From contig SFRL01000031.1 of the NCBI GenBank assembly GCA_004562765.1, positions 1 through 40,295 on the forward strand: a stretch of 40,295 nt of DNA. The letters run 5' to 3'. Position numbers and translations under genes: made by a program. Shown piece after piece: positions 24,570 through 33,643 of the stretch. Source of the DNA: a bacterium. GTDB lineage: Bacteria > Bacillota > Clostridia > Lachnospirales > Lachnospiraceae. The notes below the pieces were generated by a model that had not been told where the DNA came from, did no database searches, and saw only the letters and a list, made by a program, of their open reading frames with translations. The first letter of the stretch is position 1; each line of letters opens with the position of its first letter.

Positions 24570-25360
24570 TCAGAAATTACAGGGATCTGACACGGCTGGA
24601 GATGGAAGCCGTTGACAAGAAAGAAACCATCGTACTCATTCCGCTGGGCGCGTTGGAGCAGCATGGCAATCAGGCTCCGCTCGGCACGGATGACATTATC
24701 GCGGAGGCGATGTGTGAGTATCTGACAGAAGCGTTGGAGGAAGCGGGAGAGACCGATTTCCCGATGTTGATCTTCCCGGTCATTCCGGTTGGTCTGAGTA
24801 CGGAGCATAAAAATTTTTGCGGATCGATCACCATGCGTCCGGACACGTACTACCATATGCTTTATGACATAGCGGTAAGCCTTGCGCACCACGGTTTTGA
24901 GAAACTGGCATTCCTTGTGTGCCATGGCGGCAATGCGCCGATCGTGCAGGTGCTCAGCAGAGAACTCCGCAGTGAGCTGGGGATTGCGCCTTTTATCTTA
25001 TCCTCCGGAGCATTTTCGCATCCGGATGTCAAGGCGACTGTTTCCGAGGGCAATATCTGGGATTTCCACGGTGGAGAGATGGAGACATCCATGGTCATGG
25101 CTGTGGATGAGAGCCTTGTGAAGCTGGAGACGAGCGAAGCCGGTATTCCGCAGGCATTTGCGGAAAATAAAGCACTGCTTCCCTATGGAAATGTGTCGAT
25201 CGGATGGGTGTCTGAGGATTGGAAGACAAAAGAAGGAAAGCCCATCGGCATCGGAGGCGACCCTTCCGGAGCAACCGCCGAAAAAGGCCGCATTATTTTG
25301 CGCACGAGCGCCCGGGAACTAGTGCCGGGATTGATAGAAATACATAACTGGAAGGTATAA
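24566..25360 (+). CDS. Creatininase-family amidohydrolase co-regulated with ribU
   Basis: 264 residues. Metal-binding motifs of the creatininase family: PLGALEQHGNQAPLGTDD (Glu, His, Asp), FLVCHGGNAP (His) and FHGGEMETSM (Glu). The family includes creatinine amidohydrolase, mycofactocin MftE and ArfB, an archaeal formamide hydrolase of riboflavin/F420 synthesis. Its ATG overlaps the ribU stop by 4 bases, so it lies under the FMN riboswitch and is translationally coupled to riboflavin uptake. This argues against a role in creatinine and for a flavin- or pyrimidine-related substrate, but the reaction is not known. A very stable hairpin follows. Confidence 0.88.
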   Translation: MIRNYRDLTRLEMEAVDKKETIVLIPLGALEQHGNQAPLGTDDIIAEAMCEYLTEALEEAGETDFPMLIFPVIPVGLSTEHKNFCGSITMRPDTYYHMLYDIAVSLAHHGFEKLAFLVCHGGNAPIVQVLSRELRSELGIAPFILSSGAFSHPDVKATVSEGNIWDFHGGEMETSMVMAVDESLVKLETSEAGIPQAFAENKALLPYGNVSIGWVSEDWKTKEGKPIGIGGDPSGATAEKGRIILRTSARELVPGLIEIHNWKV

Positions 25361-25362
25361 AA

Positions 25363-25441
25363 ACAAGAGGTATATCTCCTGTGACTTTGCCCGACCGAGC
25401 TTGACGACCCAAGGGCAACGGAGCAGGGATATACCTCTTGT
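25363..25441. terminator. Long two-tier hairpin, bidirectional terminator
   Basis: An 18-pair outer stem joins 25363-25381 to 25424-25441 with one bulged T; inside it TTGCCC (25387-25392) pairs with GGGCAA (25413-25418). T-rich runs flank both sides (CTTTT on plus, TTTTT on minus). It separates two converging genes. It is much longer than an ordinary terminator and could be a dispersed genomic repeat. Confidence 0.7.
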
Positions 25442-25464
25442 CTTTTATTTGTGTTGTGTTATCG

Positions 25465-27705
25465 TTACATCTGATAGAACCGCAAATTTTCATTGAGATC
25501 CGCCGTGATCTCACCGCCTGCATCCTCATACTTTTTGTAGAGAGCCTGCAGGCGTTTTGTATTTTTCTTGTTTTCAATCTCCAATTTTCCAAACGCATTC
25601 TGATAGAGCGGGTTGTTGGACAGAGAAGTGCGGATCTCCCGGGAGAACGGGCAGTAGCGCGTTAAAATATCACGTGTGACTTTGTTTAGGCGGAAGCTGC
25701 CCTGCGATTCGTATTTGATCCAGTTTACATAATCCAATACAAAGACTTCACGGAAATTATTGCGGGCGTGCAATAATGCAGATTTCAGCTTTTCTTTTGC
25801 GTCTGCCGAGAGGTCTTTATTTTTGCGGTAAAATTGCAGGTAATCATAATATTCTGCTGTCAGTGATTTCACCCGGTAGTCATTCCAGTAACTGCCCTGC
25901 ACGTGTCGACAGATCTCCCAACGGTAGCGCCCCATTGCAAGAAGCATCTGCTCGTCCAGATCAGTATTCATAAAGATCGGGAACACAAAGCGTGCAGGCG
26001 TGTCTGTGCGCACACCGCTCGTCTCCTGCCACATGACGGAACGGGAGCCGACGCAGGGCAAAAGGATAATATCGGGCATGATCTCCTTCATCAGTTCTTC
26101 CTGCGTGATACCGTGTTCAGGATCGGAGAAAAGGATCTCGCGGTAGAGGATGGAGTAATCAAGGCTTCGGATACCGTTGACGGACTGCTCAATGCGTGCC
26201 GCAGTCGCAGCCATCTTTTCAAAGGAGCTCATCAGCTCATCGGAAGACAGGATCGGACAGAAGGTTGAAAGCCGTCCGGAAACTGACTTGTGGGTGGATT
26301 GGAACAGATTTTCAATCTCAAACGCCACCTTGGCATTCTGGTCGCGGCGAAGACTGGAGAGTTCGCGCTCTGTGATCTCGCCCTGCTTTAACTGCTCCAG
26401 CAGATGCCCGTTGTAGTCCAGATCGAATTCATTGCGGGACGGTTCTTTTTCGCCGCAGTATATACTTTTCAGCCATTCATAGATGGTATATATATGCGTG
26501 TAATGAAACAGACCGAGCGATTCACTAAAGCGAACCAGGGCATTGGTCTGTTCCACGCCAAGCAGATCCACATCCATAAAGCCAAAATTGAAAAACATCT
26601 GCAGGATCGGTGTAGGACGATTGACCGGACTCATGGAGTTAAAAAATGCTCTTTTATAGATCTCGTAGAAATAGGTTGAGATTGCCTTGCGAAGCGCCCG
26701 TACTTCCTTGTCGCCGGAGGTGCGGTCGGGAAGTTTTTTGTACGACTGAAGAATGAGCTTGAATTTTCGGATCTCCTCTTTGTCGTAACCCGCATAGGAC
26801 ATGATATGTGCCACACAGTCCTCGTCGGCAATATTTGTCTGCGCATCGCCTGTGGCGGAGAACTGATGATTTTTACAGGCCTTTGCACATTCGTCAACCT
26901 GCATCGGATCATAGATGTCCAGTTTTTTCATCGTCTTGCAGATTTCCTTCATGTGTGTCTGGCAGGCACTCAGATCCTTGTTTTCTGATGCGAGACGGAC
27001 GGCCAGATGAAAATAAAGATGAAAAATATCATCCTCGGTATCGTTCCACAGTACGTCACGGTTGCACATCAGATAGTTGGCAATCTCTTCGATACCCTGC
27101 GCGGTTCGGTGCATCTGTGCGGAAGCCTCCATGATGGCACCCACACACAGGTCATCGTTTTGGATCATGAGCTGCAGATATTCGCGCAAATAGCCTTTCA
27201 TCAGACTCTGGCTATTGTTCAGCTCCCAGTTTTCAACCCTGTGTTGCATGGTGAGTGCTTCAAAGTGCGTGAGGCGGTAAAAACTGTGCTCCGGCATCAT
27301 GAACTGGGAACACAGTGCCTTGTAATCATTATAGCTGTTCTGTGCAGTCGTATGCAAAAGGGTGGCTTTCTGCTTCAGGCTGACGTATAGACAAAGCGCC
27401 TGATGACGCTGTTCTAAAGCGGTGCGAAGAAAGATCGGGCGGAAGTTTGCCTGTGCCTTGAGCAGTGCGCGCAGATCTTCTGCGTTTTTGCACGGGATGA
27501 CGATGAGCGTTGTATCCTCGCTGGCAGTATAGTCACAGGAAAACCATTCATTTTCAAGAATTCCGATGATTGAGTTTGCCCCCATTGTGATTTCGGCATA
27601 ATTATAGTGGCGTGTCACGGAACCGACCTGAATCAGATACCATTCCATCACCTTGTCCTGCCGTCTGGCCACAAGATCCCCTTTTCGCACTTTTACTGCC
27701 TGCAT
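25465..27705 (-). CDS. Large protein with N-terminal cyclic-nucleotide-binding-like domain
   Basis: 746 residues, soluble, mostly helical. The first ~110 residues resemble a Crp/Fnr-type cNMP domain (KVRKGDLVARRQDKVMEWYLIQVGSVTRHY, then a beta-strand pattern ending TTLIVIPC). No HTH follows. The remaining ~630 residues are not recognised; they include repeated helical, Tyr- and Glu-rich stretches and several Cys (CQTHMKEIC, CAKACKNH). ATG 27705 has GGGGGAGG 6 bases upstream and an excellent promoter, so the gene is clearly used. Not a typical regulator; perhaps a scaffold or enzyme governed by a nucleotide signal. Divergent from the TtcA-like gene. Unknown function. Confidence 0.75.
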   Translation of the reverse strand: MQAVKVRKGDLVARRQDKVMEWYLIQVGSVTRHYNYAEITMGANSIIGILENEWFSCDYTASEDTTLIVIPCKNAEDLRALLKAQANFRPIFLRTALEQRHQALCLYVSLKQKATLLHTTAQNSYNDYKALCSQFMMPEHSFYRLTHFEALTMQHRVENWELNNSQSLMKGYLREYLQLMIQNDDLCVGAIMEASAQMHRTAQGIEEIANYLMCNRDVLWNDTEDDIFHLYFHLAVRLASENKDLSACQTHMKEICKTMKKLDIYDPMQVDECAKACKNHQFSATGDAQTNIADEDCVAHIMSYAGYDKEEIRKFKLILQSYKKLPDRTSGDKEVRALRKAISTYFYEIYKRAFFNSMSPVNRPTPILQMFFNFGFMDVDLLGVEQTNALVRFSESLGLFHYTHIYTIYEWLKSIYCGEKEPSRNEFDLDYNGHLLEQLKQGEITERELSSLRRDQNAKVAFEIENLFQSTHKSVSGRLSTFCPILSSDELMSSFEKMAATAARIEQSVNGIRSLDYSILYREILFSDPEHGITQEELMKEIMPDIILLPCVGSRSVMWQETSGVRTDTPARFVFPIFMNTDLDEQMLLAMGRYRWEICRHVQGSYWNDYRVKSLTAEYYDYLQFYRKNKDLSADAKEKLKSALLHARNNFREVFVLDYVNWIKYESQGSFRLNKVTRDILTRYCPFSREIRTSLSNNPLYQNAFGKLEIENKKNTKRLQALYKKYEDAGGEITADLNENLRFYQM

Positions 27706-27737
27706 TGTCTGCCTCCCCCAAAAAACGATTTATTATA

Positions 27738-27766
27738 AGTATAATAGAAAAAATATGACGCGTCAA
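27738..27766 (-). promoter_or_regulatory. Promoter of the cNMP-domain gene
   Basis: On the minus strand, TTGACG (27766-27761), 17 bases, TATACT (27743-27738): near-consensus. Confidence 0.82.
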
Positions 27767-27782
27767 TTGTCGAAAACTGCGC

Positions 27783-27811
27783 TTGCAACCGCGAATATCC
27801 TATATTAAAAT
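27783..27811 (+). promoter_or_regulatory. Promoter of the TtcA-like gene
   Basis: TTGCAA (27783-27788), 17 bases, TAAAAT (27806-27811). Initiation 7 bases later coincides with the ATG at 27818, implying a leaderless or very short leader transcript. Confidence 0.55.
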
Positions 27812-27817
27812 GAGGAC

Positions 27818-28540
27818 ATGGAGTTACAAAAATTATACAGTTATGTCAGACAGGCAATTGAAAATTACGGCATGATCCGGGAGGGTGACCATATCGCGGT
27901 AGGGATCTCGGGCGGAAAGGATTCACTGACGCTGCTCTATGCGCTGGCGGGACTTCGGAAGTTTTATCCGCAGAAATTTACGATCACTGCGATCACGGTG
28001 CACCTGGGGCTTCCGGGTATGGAGTTTGCACCGGTTCGCGCGCTCTGCGAACAGCTTGATGTGCCCTATGAGATCGTGGAGACACGCATCGGGGAGATTG
28101 TGTTTGACGTGCGCAAAGAAAAACATCCGTGTGCGCTGTGCGCGAAGCTGCGCAAGGGCGCACTGAATGAAAAGGCACTTGCGCTGGGTTGCAATAAGAT
28201 CGCCTATGCACATCACCGGGACGATTTCGTGGACACATTGTTTTTGTCGCTGTTTCAGGAGGGAAGGATCGCAAGTCTTTCCCCGCATTATGTGCTTGAG
28301 CGTACCGGGCTGACACTGATCCGTCCGATGATGCTTGTTCCGGAGGCACAGATCAGGGGTTTTTGCAAAAAATATCAGCTTCCGGTCGTGACGAATAACT
28401 GCACGGCGGACGGAAATACGGCGCGGGAGAAAGTGAAGCGGTCGATCCGGCAATTGCAGCAGGAGTATCCCGATCTGAGGGAGCGTGCTTTTACCGCGAT
28501 CTGCAAGGCGGATTTTGACGACTGGATGAAGGATGAGTAA
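27818..28540 (+). CDS. TtcA-family tRNA 2-thiolation PP-loop ATPase
   Basis: 240 residues. PP-loop IAVGISGGKDSLTLLYAL binds ATP; CALCAKLRKGAL is the Fe-S/thiolation CxxC motif of TtcA-type enzymes; AHHRDDFVDTLFL and NNCTADG are also conserved. Members activate a tRNA base with ATP and insert sulphur, as TtcA does at cytidine 32; other Firmicutes homologues may differ in tRNA position. Start ATG 27818 matches the family N terminus (MELQKLYSYVRQA). Weak GAGGA directly before it. The GH3 gene follows 20 bases on, probably in the same transcript though unrelated in function. Confidence 0.88.
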   Translation: MELQKLYSYVRQAIENYGMIREGDHIAVGISGGKDSLTLLYALAGLRKFYPQKFTITAITVHLGLPGMEFAPVRALCEQLDVPYEIVETRIGEIVFDVRKEKHPCALCAKLRKGALNEKALALGCNKIAYAHHRDDFVDTLFLSLFQEGRIASLSPHYVLERTGLTLIRPMMLVPEAQIRGFCKKYQLPVVTNNCTADGNTAREKVKRSIRQLQQEYPDLRERAFTAICKADFDDWMKDE

Positions 28541-28560
28541 AAAATAAAGGAGAAAAAACG

Positions 28561-31077
28561 ATGGACAGAAAGATCAAAGCATTTACACTTCCGGGAACGA
28601 AAGACCCGGGCGTAAGGGAGTACGAGACGAAACACCGTGCAGTGGCAAGACGTGCGGCAGCAGACGGAATGGTACTTTTGAAAAACGAGGACGGGATGCT
28701 TCCGTTTGCACAGGGTACAAGGCTTGCAATCTACGGGGCGGGCGCTGTGGCGACGATCAAAGGAGGCACAGGTTCCGGAGATGTCAATTCCAGAGAGACG
28801 GTCAGCGTATATGAGGGGTTAAAAAATGCAGGATTTACAATCGTAAATGAGGAGTGGATCGACGCGTACCGGTTATGTTATCAGAAGGCGAGAGAGGAAT
28901 GGCGTGAACTGATCTGGAAGGAAAGCGATGAGCGGAGAGCAGCAGGCGAGAGTGATCCGCTGTTTTCTGCGTATGCGGCGCATCAGTTTGATCTTCCGGC
29001 GGGAGCGTTGCCGACCCCGGTGGATGCAGATGCGGCAATCTATGTCATTGCCCGTATTGCGGGTGAGGCAAAGGACAGACAGCTTCGCCCGGGCGATTAT
29101 CTGCTGAGTGCGGAGGAGCATGATGCGCTCCGTCAGTTATGCGAGCAGCATGAAAAGGTATTGGTCATCATCAATTCCGGTGGTTTGATCGATCTTTCTT
29201 TCATGGATGAAATGCCTCAGATCAAAGGACTGCTCTATATGGGACAGCCCGGCATGGAGGCGGGATCGGCACTGGCAGATGTGTTGAGCGGCGCAGCCAC
29301 ACCCAGCGGAAAGTTGACGGACAGCTGGGCATATCACTACGAGGATTATCCGAATGCGGCTACATTCTCACACATGAACGGCGACACTGACATCGAGCGT
29401 TATGAGGAAGGTATTTATGTCGGATATCGTTATTTTGATACCTTTGAAGTGCCTGTGCGCTACAGCTTCGGTTATGGATTATCGTACACGGACTTTGACC
29501 TTCGCATGGTGCATCTGAGTTTTGTGCATCCGAATTCTGCGAAGGCAGCTGTGCGCATTGTCGTGGAAGTGACGAACACGGGAACGGTCAGTGGCAGGGA
29601 GGTCGTACAGATATATGCCTCCTGTCCACAGAAGAACATGGCCAAAGAATACCGTCGTCTGGTCGGTTTTGTGAAGACCGGGGAGATCGCTCCGGGCAAG
29701 TACGAGAATGTGGAAATACTGATCTCCATTTACAGCCTCGCCTCTTACAGTGAGAAAGCGCCCGGTTGGCTGATGGACTGCGGTACCTATGGATTTTTCA
29801 TGGGAAACAGTCTCCAGAGCGCACAGTTTGCGGCTTCTGTGGAGTTGACGAGAAATATTCTGCTGGAGAAAACAGATCATGTCTGCCCCCTGCAAAAAGA
29901 GTTGAAGGAGCTTGAATGTCCCCAGGAAAGCGTATTTGAACGCCGCGCCGAATGGCATGCATATGTATGCAAAAATCCGGCAATCGTTGTGCCGACACAG
30001 ATGCTGCTGACACGGAAGAATGTAAAATACGGAAGAGAGGACAAACGTATCAGCCCGGAGATTTGGAAAGAGGTCGATGCACTTTCCGAGGAACAGCTCA
30101 TCCGGCTTGTGACGGGAGACCCGGGACGCGCACAGGGGCAGTTTGGCGTGGCAGGAAAGACAGTTCCCGGCTCTGCGGCACAGACCAGTGACTGTGCAGA
30201 AGATCGGGGTATTGCAAGCATTGTGCTGGCGGACGGTCCTGCCGGGCTTCGATTGACAAAGACCTATTATGCAAAGGATGGCGAGCAGCAGCTGCTTCCC
30301 ATTGAAGCGAACATTGAAAACGGATATCTATATCGCGGTGGAGCGGAAATGGATGGAGAGCAGTATTACCAGTATTGTACGGCGTTCCCTACCGGAACGC
30401 AGCTTGCACAGAGCTGGGATCTGGAGCTTTTGGAAACGGTCGGAGCGGCTGTCGCAGAGGAACTGCGGGAGTTTGGTGTGACACTATGGCTTGCTCCCGG
30501 CATGAACATTCACAGAAATCCGCTGTGTGGACGCAATTTTGAGTATTATTCAGAAGATCCGCTCCTGTCCGGACGGCTTGCCGGTGCCATGACAAAGGGC
30601 GTACAGGCGCAGGGCGGCGTCGGTACGACGATCAAACATTTTGCATGTAACAATCAGGAGGACAATCGAATGGCTTCTGACAGTGTGATCTCTGAGCGTG
30701 CGTTGCGTGAGATTTATTTGAAAGGCTTCGCTTATGCTGTGACAGAGCAGCAGCCGTTGGCAATTATGACGAGCTACAACCTGATCAATGGGGTTCATGC
30801 TGCAAATAATTATGATCTCTGCACAAAGATCGCGAGAGATGAGTGGGGATTCAAAGGCGTGATCATGACTGATTGGACAACGACACAGTGGGGAGATGAC
30901 TGTACCGCTTCCGGCTGCATGCGTGCAGGAAACGATCTGGTAATGCCCGGAGTGCCGGAGGATCATGAAGATATCCGTCGGGCACTCGCGGACGGCACAT
31001 TGACCATGCAGGAACTGAAACGCGCGGTGGCACATCTGCTCCCGGTAGTCTTTCAGTCTGAGCGATATGAGGATTGA
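28561..31077 (+). CDS. Beta-glucosidase, GH3 with swapped domain order
   Basis: 838 residues, no signal peptide. The usual GH3 order is reversed: the C-terminal-type alpha/beta domain comes first (about 35-260; RAAADGMVLLKNEDGMLP), then the fibronectin-III-like domain (about 300-430; EVTNTGTVSGREVVQIY), then the catalytic barrel (about 520-830; VLADGPAGLR, IHRNPLCGRNFEYYSEDP, KHFACNNQE). Nucleophile Asp771 in VIMTDWTT; acid/base candidate Glu169 in AGEAKDRQL. This arrangement is known from Butyrivibrio and Ruminococcus beta-glucosidases. It cleaves terminal beta-glucosyl residues in the cytoplasm. Good ribosome site GGAGA before ATG 28561. It converges on the M18 gene with only 21 bases between and no clear terminator. 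Confidence 0.93.
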   Translation: MDRKIKAFTLPGTKDPGVREYETKHRAVARRAAADGMVLLKNEDGMLPFAQGTRLAIYGAGAVATIKGGTGSGDVNSRETVSVYEGLKNAGFTIVNEEWIDAYRLCYQKAREEWRELIWKESDERRAAGESDPLFSAYAAHQFDLPAGALPTPVDADAAIYVIARIAGEAKDRQLRPGDYLLSAEEHDALRQLCEQHEKVLVIINSGGLIDLSFMDEMPQIKGLLYMGQPGMEAGSALADVLSGAATPSGKLTDSWAYHYEDYPNAATFSHMNGDTDIERYEEGIYVGYRYFDTFEVPVRYSFGYGLSYTDFDLRMVHLSFVHPNSAKAAVRIVVEVTNTGTVSGREVVQIYASCPQKNMAKEYRRLVGFVKTGEIAPGKYENVEILISIYSLASYSEKAPGWLMDCGTYGFFMGNSLQSAQFAASVELTRNILLEKTDHVCPLQKELKELECPQESVFERRAEWHAYVCKNPAIVVPTQMLLTRKNVKYGREDKRISPEIWKEVDALSEEQLIRLVTGDPGRAQGQFGVAGKTVPGSAAQTSDCAEDRGIASIVLADGPAGLRLTKTYYAKDGEQQLLPIEANIENGYLYRGGAEMDGEQYYQYCTAFPTGTQLAQSWDLELLETVGAAVAEELREFGVTLWLAPGMNIHRNPLCGRNFEYYSEDPLLSGRLAGAMTKGVQAQGGVGTTIKHFACNNQEDNRMASDSVISERALREIYLKGFAYAVTEQQPLAIMTSYNLINGVHAANNYDLCTKIARDEWGFKGVIMTDWTTTQWGDDCTASGCMRAGNDLVMPGVPEDHEDIRRALADGTLTMQELKRAVAHLLPVVFQSERYED

Positions 31078-31098
31078 TTAAATCAGGTACTGAGCAGT

Positions 31099-32412
31099 TT
31101 ACGAATAAAAAGCGGTGAGATAGTCGGTCAGAGCTTTCTGATCGGCTGTCCCCATCGTTTCTCTGGCGGAGTGCATGGCGAGGATCGGTACGCCAATGTC
31201 TGCGCAGCGCACCGGAAGCAGCGCAGCAGCAATGCTTCCGAGCGTTCCACCGCCCCGCTCGTCGGAGTGGTTGACAAATTTCTGATAAGGTATCTTTTTT
31301 GCATCGCAGATCTGCTGTACGATCGCGATGGCTTCACTGTCTGTGGCATAGCTCTGGCTGCATGCCTGTTTGATGGAAAATCCATTCCCCATAATGTTTT
31401 TATTGACCGGATCATAGTGATTCTCGTAGGCCGGGTGCAGTGCGTGTGCGACATCCACGGACATCATGAGGGATGCGCTGAGTGCATCCGAATATTCGCC
31501 GTCGGACCAGCCGAGACTCCGGTATATTTTTTGGAGGACCAGCGTAAACAATGTGCTGTCTGCACCCTGTTTGGTACGGCTGCCCACTTCTTCGTGGTCG
31601 AAGATGACAAGTACGTTGATGCCGTGCAATCTGTCTGCGGCTGTCAGACTATCCAGAAGCGCCTGCACGGATGTGAGATCATCCAGACGAGGAGACTGAT
31701 AAAATGCATCGTTCATACCGACCGGACTACCCGATTCTGCGTTGTACAGATTCAATTCATAATCCAGAATATCTATCGGATCACAGGAAAGATGTTCTGC
31801 CAATATGCGCAACAGCAGGTCTGCAGAGGTTTCTTCGCCGGAAAGACCGATGAGTGGGAGCATTTGTGTCTGTTTTTTTAATTCCAGACCCTTATTCATG
31901 TCGCGCTGCAAATGTACAGCTACATTGGGAATGGTGAGCAGCGGTTTTCTGAGATCTGCCAGCTGTACGTTCGGCGCGAACGGGTCTTCGGAGCGAAGGA
32001 CAACCTTGCCCGCCAGAGACAGGGGTCTGTCCAGCCAGCTCATGTGATTGACACCGCCGTAACCTTCCGCGTTCAGCCGGATGTAGCCGTCCTTTTCCAT
32101 CTGCGGACGGGGCTTGATGCGAAATCCGGGAAAATCGCCGTGTGCTGCTCCGATGCGGAAGCCGTCCTGTGCCCGGGCATCTGCACCTACCGCAAAAGCG
32201 ATGAGGCAGGATCCATAGGGTGAGACAACATATTTTTTTCCGGGGCTGAGTGTCCACGGCACTCCGTCTGTCAGTACTTCAAAACCGGCTTCGATCAGGC
32301 GTTTTTTTGCAGCGCGAACTGTATGATAAGGTGAAGTCGATTCCTGTATGAGTGCTGCCAGCCGGTCGATTCCGGATGTGGCAGGCTCTGGTTTGTTTTT
32401 CTTGGCATTCAT
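31099..32412 (-). CDS. apeB: M18-family aminopeptidase (aspartyl aminopeptidase type)
   Basis: 437 residues. ATG 32412 is preceded by AAAGGAG, 10 bases upstream. Family features: STSPYHTVRAAKKRL at the start, GAAHGDFPGFRIKP (first metal His and Asp; HTD is more usual), SPRLDDL, IFDHEEVGSRTKQGADS with the catalytic Glu pair, HSDERGGGTLG and LAMHSARETMG with the last His ligand. It is a cytoplasmic dizinc enzyme removing acidic or other N-terminal residues in peptide turnover. Alone on its strand, divergent from gpsA. Confidence 0.93.
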   Translation of the reverse strand: MNAKKNKPEPATSGIDRLAALIQESTSPYHTVRAAKKRLIEAGFEVLTDGVPWTLSPGKKYVVSPYGSCLIAFAVGADARAQDGFRIGAAHGDFPGFRIKPRPQMEKDGYIRLNAEGYGGVNHMSWLDRPLSLAGKVVLRSEDPFAPNVQLADLRKPLLTIPNVAVHLQRDMNKGLELKKQTQMLPLIGLSGEETSADLLLRILAEHLSCDPIDILDYELNLYNAESGSPVGMNDAFYQSPRLDDLTSVQALLDSLTAADRLHGINVLVIFDHEEVGSRTKQGADSTLFTLVLQKIYRSLGWSDGEYSDALSASLMMSVDVAHALHPAYENHYDPVNKNIMGNGFSIKQACSQSYATDSEAIAIVQQICDAKKIPYQKFVNHSDERGGGTLGSIAAALLPVRCADIGVPILAMHSARETMGTADQKALTDYLTAFYS

Positions 32413-32555
32413 GGTGAGATCTCCTTTTTTTCGTTGCTGTATCATAGATAAAATCTGCGGTTTTCTTCAAGTATAACTGATTCTTTGAAAAAAATGTACC
32501 CTCCGAAGCACTTTTATGTTATGATTTTTAGCGTATGCAAGGAGGGATATGCTTT

Positions 32556-33515
32556 ATGAAAATATTTGTAATCGGATGCGGACGATGGGGAACCTTCATC
32601 GCATGGTATCTGGATCATATTGGACATGAAGTCACGCTTTACGGCAGAGAGGGCTCCCAAAATATGGAAGCGCTCATGCGGGAGCGAAAAAATGAATATA
32701 TCACACTGCCGGATTCTCTGCAGCTTACGAACTCGCTCGAGGGAACAAAGGAGACGGATACGATCGTCATTTCCATCAGTTCACAAAATCTCCAGTCGCT
32801 CTGTGAGACACTGGAGCCTTATGATCTGAAATATAAGACGTTTGTGCTTTGCATGAAAGGTATTGAGATCAGTACCGGAAGAAGACTCTCACAGGTGATG
32901 GAGGACAATATCGACGCATCAAACCGCATTGCGGTCTGGCTCGGACCGGGGCATGTGGAGGAATTTTATCGTGGGATTCCCAACTGTATGGTCATCGACA
33001 GCAGTCATGACGCCACCAAGCAATTGCTGGTGGAACAGTTTTCCAGCGATCTGATCCGTTTTTATTATGGCATGGATCTGATCGGAAATGAGATCGGCGG
33101 AGCAGCGAAAAACGTCATCGGTATTGCCGCCGGAATGCTTGACGGAATCGGGAGAACTTCATTAAAGGGACCGCTTATGGCACGTGGTCCCCGCGAGATC
33201 GCAAGACTCATCAAAGCGATGGGGGGCAATGAATTTTCCGCCTACGGGCTGTGCCATCTGGGTGATTACGAGGCGACGCTGTTTTCCGAGCACAGTCACA
33301 ACCGCATGTTTGGTGAGCGGTTTATACAGAAAGCAACTTACGATAAACTTGCGGAGGGCTACTATACCGTAAAGGCGTTAGTTGCACTGGGAGAGCGCTA
33401 TCACGTGGATCTGCCGATCTGTGAGACGGTCTATGCCATGCTGTATGAAAATCTTTCGCCCGAGACCGCGCTGGAGGAATTGTTTTCGCGCAGCCTCAAG
33501 GGAGAATTTGTGTGA
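32556..33515 (+). CDS. gpsA: Divergent NAD(P)-dependent glycerol-3-phosphate dehydrogenase
   Basis: 319 residues; ATG 32556 after AAGGAGGG by 9 bases. Rossmann motif VIGCGRWGTFIAWYL, then LGPGHVEE (canonical SGPxxA/E), catalytic Lys in GGAAKNVIGIAAG, and LCHLGDYEATLFSEHSHNRMFG matching the GLGDL...SRNxxFG block. It makes sn-glycerol-3-phosphate for phospholipids. Departures from the canonical enzyme: GRTSLKGPLMARG in place of GxNxxAALITRG, and a shortened stretch after it. So this may be a second, specialised paralogue. The downstream PH-domain gene is 128 bases away. Confidence 0.8.
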   Translation: MKIFVIGCGRWGTFIAWYLDHIGHEVTLYGREGSQNMEALMRERKNEYITLPDSLQLTNSLEGTKETDTIVISISSQNLQSLCETLEPYDLKYKTFVLCMKGIEISTGRRLSQVMEDNIDASNRIAVWLGPGHVEEFYRGIPNCMVIDSSHDATKQLLVEQFSSDLIRFYYGMDLIGNEIGGAAKNVIGIAAGMLDGIGRTSLKGPLMARGPREIARLIKAMGGNEFSAYGLCHLGDYEATLFSEHSHNRMFGERFIQKATYDKLAEGYYTVKALVALGERYHVDLPICETVYAMLYENLSPETALEELFSRSLKGEFV

Positions 33516-33643
33516 TAAAAAACGGGGGAATCATATGGCGGGCAGTATGCAGATATGCTATGATGGAACTATTAAGAACAGATGAATGGATTTTTGCATC
33601 GGAGCTGTGAAGAAACAAAGCAGTTCCGGAAAGGAGAAAAACT

